The notes under the pieces are model-generated. The model did not search any database and was not told the origin of the DNA. It saw only the letters and a list, made by a program, of their open reading frames with translations. The position numbers and the translations under genes are program-made. From contig JALGVA010000040.1 of NCBI GenBank assembly GCA_029820295.1, positions 1-45,114 of the forward strand: DNA of 45,114 bases, given 5' to 3'. Origin of the DNA: Candidatus Zipacnadia bacterium (GTDB lineage: Bacteria > Armatimonadota > Zipacnadia > Zipacnadales > UBA5352). Positions 41,999 through 45,114 of this stretch are shown in pieces; position 1 is the first letter of the stretch; each line of letters starts with the position of its first letter.

Positions 41999-42994
41999 AT
42001 GCCGGGCAATTGGCAGTTCACGTCGCTCGACGCTGAAATCGCTGCCGACCTGGCGGAGTTCGTGCCCGAGCGCGTCTTCGACGCCCACGCGCACCTCTAC
42101 CGCCTGCGCGACCTGCCCGAGCCGCCGCCCGCGTTCCTGCAGGAGGGCCCGGCAAAGGTGACGCCGCGCGTGTGGCGCGCGCGACTCGAGCGACAGGTGG
42201 GGCGCGGACGCGTGACCGGCGGCCTGCTGATGCCCTTCCCCACCCCCGGCTGCGACGTGGCGCTGGTCAACCGGCGGCTGCTGGAGGACCTCGACCGCGA
42301 CGAGGCCAGCGTCGGCGCGCTGCTCATTGCGCCCGACAGCGACTGCGTTGAGCTGACGGCGGCGCTGGAGCACCCGCGCGTGGTGGCGCTCAAGCCCTAC
42401 CATTGCTTCTCGCCGCGCGCCAGCACGCAGGACTCGAGGCTCGGCGAGTACCTGCCCGAGTGGGCGTGGCGGCTCGCGAATGAGCGCGGCCTGGTCATCG
42501 TGCTGCACGTGGTGCGCCACGGCGCGCTCAGCGACCCCGGCAACCAGCGCACCATCGTCGCGATGTGCCGCCGCTACCCCAGCGCGCGCCTGCAGCTCGC
42601 GCACGCGGCACGCGGCTTCCACGCGCCCAACACGGTCCGCGGCATCGCGGCCATCGAGGGCCTGGAGAACGTCTGGTTCGACAGCTCGGGGATCTGCGAG
42701 GCCGCCGCGCTGGTCGCGATCCTGCGCGCCTTCGGGCCATCGCGGCTGATGTTCGGCAGCGACTTCCCGGTCTCGGAGATCCGCGGGCGCTGCGTGACCG
42801 TCGGCGACGGCTTCCTCTGGCTCTACCCGGAGACGCTCGACTGGCAGGCGGTCCAGCCCCCGGTGCGCCCGACGCTGGTGGGCCTGGAATCGCTGCGGGC
42901 GCTGCGCGCGGCGGCGCGGATCATGGGCCTGTCGCGCGCCGCCGTGCAAAGGGTCTTCCACGACACCGCGCGCGACCTCTACGGCACCCGCTGA
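41999..42994 (+). CDS. Amidohydrolase_2-type metal-dependent hydrolase
   Basis: A 331-residue cytoplasmic TIM-barrel hydrolase. FDAHAHLYRL gives the metal-binding H30-x-H32. Lys132 in VALKPYHCFSPR, His170 in VLHVVRHG, His202 in LQLAHAARGF and Asp255 in FGSDFPVSE fill the usual ligand places. Members of this family include decarboxylases and lactonases of uronate and aromatic pathways. The start at 41999 has GGAGG 7 nt before it. As the last gene in the operon it could open a lactone from the sugar acids made upstream, which is an inference. Its end lies 22 bp from that of a convergent LamG gene. Confidence 0.8.
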   Translation: MPGNWQFTSLDAEIAADLAEFVPERVFDAHAHLYRLRDLPEPPPAFLQEGPAKVTPRVWRARLERQVGRGRVTGGLLMPFPTPGCDVALVNRRLLEDLDRDEASVGALLIAPDSDCVELTAALEHPRVVALKPYHCFSPRASTQDSRLGEYLPEWAWRLANERGLVIVLHVVRHGALSDPGNQRTIVAMCRRYPSARLQLAHAARGFHAPNTVRGIAAIEGLENVWFDSSGICEAAALVAILRAFGPSRLMFGSDFPVSEIRGRCVTVGDGFLWLYPETLDWQAVQPPVRPTLVGLESLRALRAAARIMGLSRAAVQRVFHDTARDLYGTR

Positions 42995-43016
42995 TCGCGC
43001 GCTCCCTCGCCGGCAT

Positions 43017-43781
43017 TCAGCGCCCTGCGGCCCCCGCGCCCAGCTTCGCGTCCATGACGATCTGCGCCGGGGATCTGGCTTCGCGGTAGAGCCGCAGGTC
43101 ATCGACCGCCCCGGTCAGGCCGTAGGCGAAGCCACCACGGTAGCTGCCCACCCAGACGGTGGGCTCGCCGGGTGTCAGCGCCAGGCCCGGCTCGCTCTCC
43201 CCCACCAGCGCGCCGTCCACGTAGACGCGGAAGACCGAGCCATCATAGGTGCCCGCGAGGTGGTACCACTCGCCGGTGCGCAGCGCGGTGACCGACGGAT
43301 CGGAACCCGCGCCCCATGTGCGGCCGCCGCCGCCCTCGCCGGAACGCAGCCACAGGCTCGCCCAGCTCAGCATCAGCCGGAAGCCCGGCCCGCGATCCGC
43401 GACCGTGTTCGAGACGATCTCGTAGGTGCTGGGCCGGGTCAGCTCATCGAAGCGCACCCACACCTCGATGGTCAGCCCCCGCGACCAGTCAGTCTCGCCC
43501 AGCCCGGCGATCGCTACGCAGCCGGCCTCGCCACGAGCGTCCTGGGGGCCGCCGGTAAAGGCCAGCGCGCCACCGCTGCGCCCGGCGACGCGCTCCACGC
43601 CATGCTTGTCGGCGAGGATCACGCCGTCGCGCCCGTTCCCGGAGGCATCGACCACCGTCACGCCCCCGGCTTCATCGAAGCGCCACCAGCCCACCAGGCC
43701 GTCGCCGGCCTCCGCGACGGCAGCGCCCGCGAGCGCCAGCACCACCAGGACGGCCGCAGTGCAGGGTGGATGCACGCTCAT
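43017..43781 (-). CDS. Small secreted LamG-domain protein
   Basis: A 254-residue exported protein, signal peptide to about residue 23 (AVAEA). The remainder is one LamG/concanavalin-like domain: LVGWWRFDEAGGVTVVDASGNGRDG, GLTIEVWVRFDEL, TGEWYHLAGTYDGSVFRVYVDG, TGAVDDLRLYREA. No catalytic motif is evident, so it is likely a carbohydrate-binding protein. The ATG overlaps the stop of the upstream glycosidase-like gene (ATGA at 43778-43781), which implies coupled translation and a shared substrate. Confidence 0.82.
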   Translation of the reverse strand: MSVHPPCTAAVLVVLALAGAAVAEAGDGLVGWWRFDEAGGVTVVDASGNGRDGVILADKHGVERVAGRSGGALAFTGGPQDARGEAGCVAIAGLGETDWSRGLTIEVWVRFDELTRPSTYEIVSNTVADRGPGFRLMLSWASLWLRSGEGGGGRTWGAGSDPSVTALRTGEWYHLAGTYDGSVFRVYVDGALVGESEPGLALTPGEPTVWVGSYRGGFAYGLTGAVDDLRLYREARSPAQIVMDAKLGAGAAGR

Positions 43782-45114
43782 CGCTCGTAGACCTCCACCT
43801 CGGTGACCATCGAGTTCGGCCCGTTCGCGGCGGTCACGACCAGGCGGATGCGGTCCGTCGTGACCGGCTCGAACTCGTGCTCGATGCGGTCGGTCTGCTG
43901 GCCGCCGATGGCGGCCACCTCACGCCACTCACCATCGACGAACGCCTCGACGGAGTAGTCGCGCAGGCTCCGCTCGAACGGGTAGACCACGACGCGACCG
44001 ACGCCGTGCGCCTCGGCCAGCCTGATCTCCAGCCAGTCAGGGAACTCGTCGGGCGTATCATCCTGCCAGGTCAGGCAGTGGTAGCGGTCGCCCGCATCGA
44101 TGACCCCGTCCACCACGTGCCACAGCGCCACATCCGCGCGGCGCCCACGCCCCGCCCTGCTGGACGAGGCGCTCACGCTCACACCGTCGCCCTCGAACAT
44201 CTGGAAGGCCAGGTTGCCCGGCTTGCGCCGCGCCTGGTTGGCGGCGTCGATCTCAGCGACGATCTCCGCCACCGTCGGCAGCTCCGGCGCGTCCCCGGTG
44301 GTGTACACGTGCACCTCGAAGGTGTCGAAGCGGTCTGTCAGCCGGTCGCCATCCAAAGGCACGCTCCGCCCCTCCGAGACCACCTGCAGCTCCTCGGCAC
44401 GCGCGCCGACGCCCGGCACGGTGATCGTCACCTCTCGCGGCTCCATGTCGGCGTTGCAGGCCAGCAGCCACAGTTCGCCCTCGTGCTCCTTGAGCAGCAG
44501 CCTGGCAGTGTCGCTGTCGGCCGCCGGCACGATCTCCGACGTCGGCGACAGTGCGACCTCACCGAGCAGGCCCAGCTCGCGCGTGAGATGCGGCATGCCG
44601 ATGTACAGCTCGGGGTAGTGGGCCACCATGCGGTTGAACTGGATGAAGCCGCGCGCGCCGCAGATCAGCGCCAGCAGGTCCTGATCGCGGTACTCGACAT
44701 AGCTCGGGATGCGGTTGTTGACCGCTCCGTGGTCACCGTAATTGAAGCCCTGGTGCAGGTAGGCCACGGTCTGCTTGTGGTCGCTCCCGGCGAACGTATC
44801 GACCGCGCCCTCGACGAAGACCGTCACCGAGCTGAGGTCGTTCACGCGCCGGTCGCGCAGGATCGCGGGGTAGGGATGCAGGCCGTTGATGTCGCCGCAG
44901 CGCGCGTAGGCGCGCAGCCCGTGCATGGAGTCGTTGCTGATGATGATCGGGTGCCAGGGGTCCTCGTCGGCGAAGATGCGATAGACCTCTTCGAGCACCG
45001 AGGCCTGCGTGTTGGAGACCTCGGGCTCGTCGGAGACGTAGTAGGCGAACAGACGCGGGTTGTCGCGCCCCGCGCGCGCGTGCGCCCGCAGCAGCTCGGC
45101 GTCCTCGGCACTCA
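43778..45114 (-). CDS. Glycosidase-like secreted protein, 5' end outside the window
   Basis: The minus-strand frame is open to the window edge; about 445 codons are present and the N-terminus is missing. FAYYVSDEPE (first 35 codons) and MHGLRAYARCGDINGLHPYPAI, EYRDQDLLALICGARGFIQFN are TIM-barrel segments as in GH5/GH42-like or DUF4434-like glycosidases. Residues about 220-280 are a beta sandwich. The C-terminal 90 residues form a F5/8-type discoidin domain (LEIRLAEAHGVGRVVVYP, RIRLVVTAANG). The substrate is unknown. The gene is coupled to the LamG gene downstream. Confidence 0.7.
   Translation of the reverse strand, partial: SAEDAELLRAHARAGRDNPRLFAYYVSDEPEVSNTQASVLEEVYRIFADEDPWHPIIISNDSMHGLRAYARCGDINGLHPYPAILRDRRVNDLSSVTVFVEGAVDTFAGSDHKQTVAYLHQGFNYGDHGAVNNRIPSYVEYRDQDLLALICGARGFIQFNRMVAHYPELYIGMPHLTRELGLLGEVALSPTSEIVPAADSDTARLLLKEHEGELWLLACNADMEPREVTITVPGVGARAEELQVVSEGRSVPLDGDRLTDRFDTFEVHVYTTGDAPELPTVAEIVAEIDAANQARRKPGNLAFQMFEGDGVSVSASSSRAGRGRRADVALWHVVDGVIDAGDRYHCLTWQDDTPDEFPDWLEIRLAEAHGVGRVVVYPFERSLRDYSVEAFVDGEWREVAAIGGQQTDRIEHEFEPVTTDRIRLVVTAANGPNSMVTEVEVYER

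Noticed and set aside
1-45114. CRISPR arrays, tRNA or rRNA genes
   Set aside because: No regular spacer-repeat pattern and no T-loop-like motif in intergenic DNA was seen by eye.

Overview
The window is very GC-rich, densely coding bacterial DNA with strong GGAGG-type ribosome binding sites and frequent GTG and TTG starts. Several traits point to a free-living, polysaccharide-degrading bacterium of the Armatimonadota / Planctomycetota / Hydrogenedentota kind, probably from a metagenome. They are a PEP-CTERM protein, two DUF6785/DUF6784-type membrane proteins, a DUF4838 protein, UROD-like proteins next to secreted beta-helix proteins, and many LamG and jelly-roll domains. The phylum is an inference; no rRNA or tRNA gene is visible.

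Layout. 1-2229: a terminator-like hairpin, an unknown protein, a gutted DUF3795 gene, and a PEP-CTERM protein behind a good sigma-70-type promoter. 2319-6086 (minus): a Gfo/Idh/MocA oxidoreductase and a secreted DUF4838 protein, separated by short intergenic repeats. 6219-8353 (plus): a truncated UROD gene, a small DUF6125-like protein and an anSME-type radical SAM protein. 8434-10851 (minus): a polysaccharide export protein with a near-consensus promoter placed for a leaderless mRNA, and a LON-domain protein. 11023-12222: a divergent RtcB-like protein. 13087-19063: a four-gene operon (LamG protein, family 10 pectate lyase, zinc-less MDR dehydrogenase, DUF6785 membrane protein) that reads as a pectin breakdown, uptake and oxidation unit. 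19073-25658: mostly minus-strand housekeeping-like genes (TPR, ACT-less aspartokinase, class IV aminotransferase, second DUF6785 protein, PlsY-like, RpiB-like), plus a response regulator that has lost its output domain. 25861-26576: a sensor kinase with its middle missing. 27133-32366: heparinase II/III-like protein plus a calcium-loop lipoprotein. 32456-32681: a small structured element with terminal inverted repeats. 33123-42994: a five-gene operon of secreted beta-helix and beta-propeller proteins plus a UROD-like protein and an amidohydrolase. 43017-45114 (minus): a LamG protein and a glycosidase-like protein cut by the window edge.

Two themes stand out. First, secreted carbohydrate-active proteins are grouped with cytoplasmic dehydrogenases, UROD-like proteins and DUF6785 membrane proteins, as expected of a dispersed glycan-use programme. 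Second, an unusual number of genes are damaged in a similar way. The DUF3795 gene and the sensor kinase keep both ends and lack the middle. One UROD copy keeps only its N-terminal third and another only its C-terminal part. The response regulator has no output domain, and one large beta-helix gene has a small frameshift. This may be genome decay or an assembly artefact, and read mapping would separate the two.
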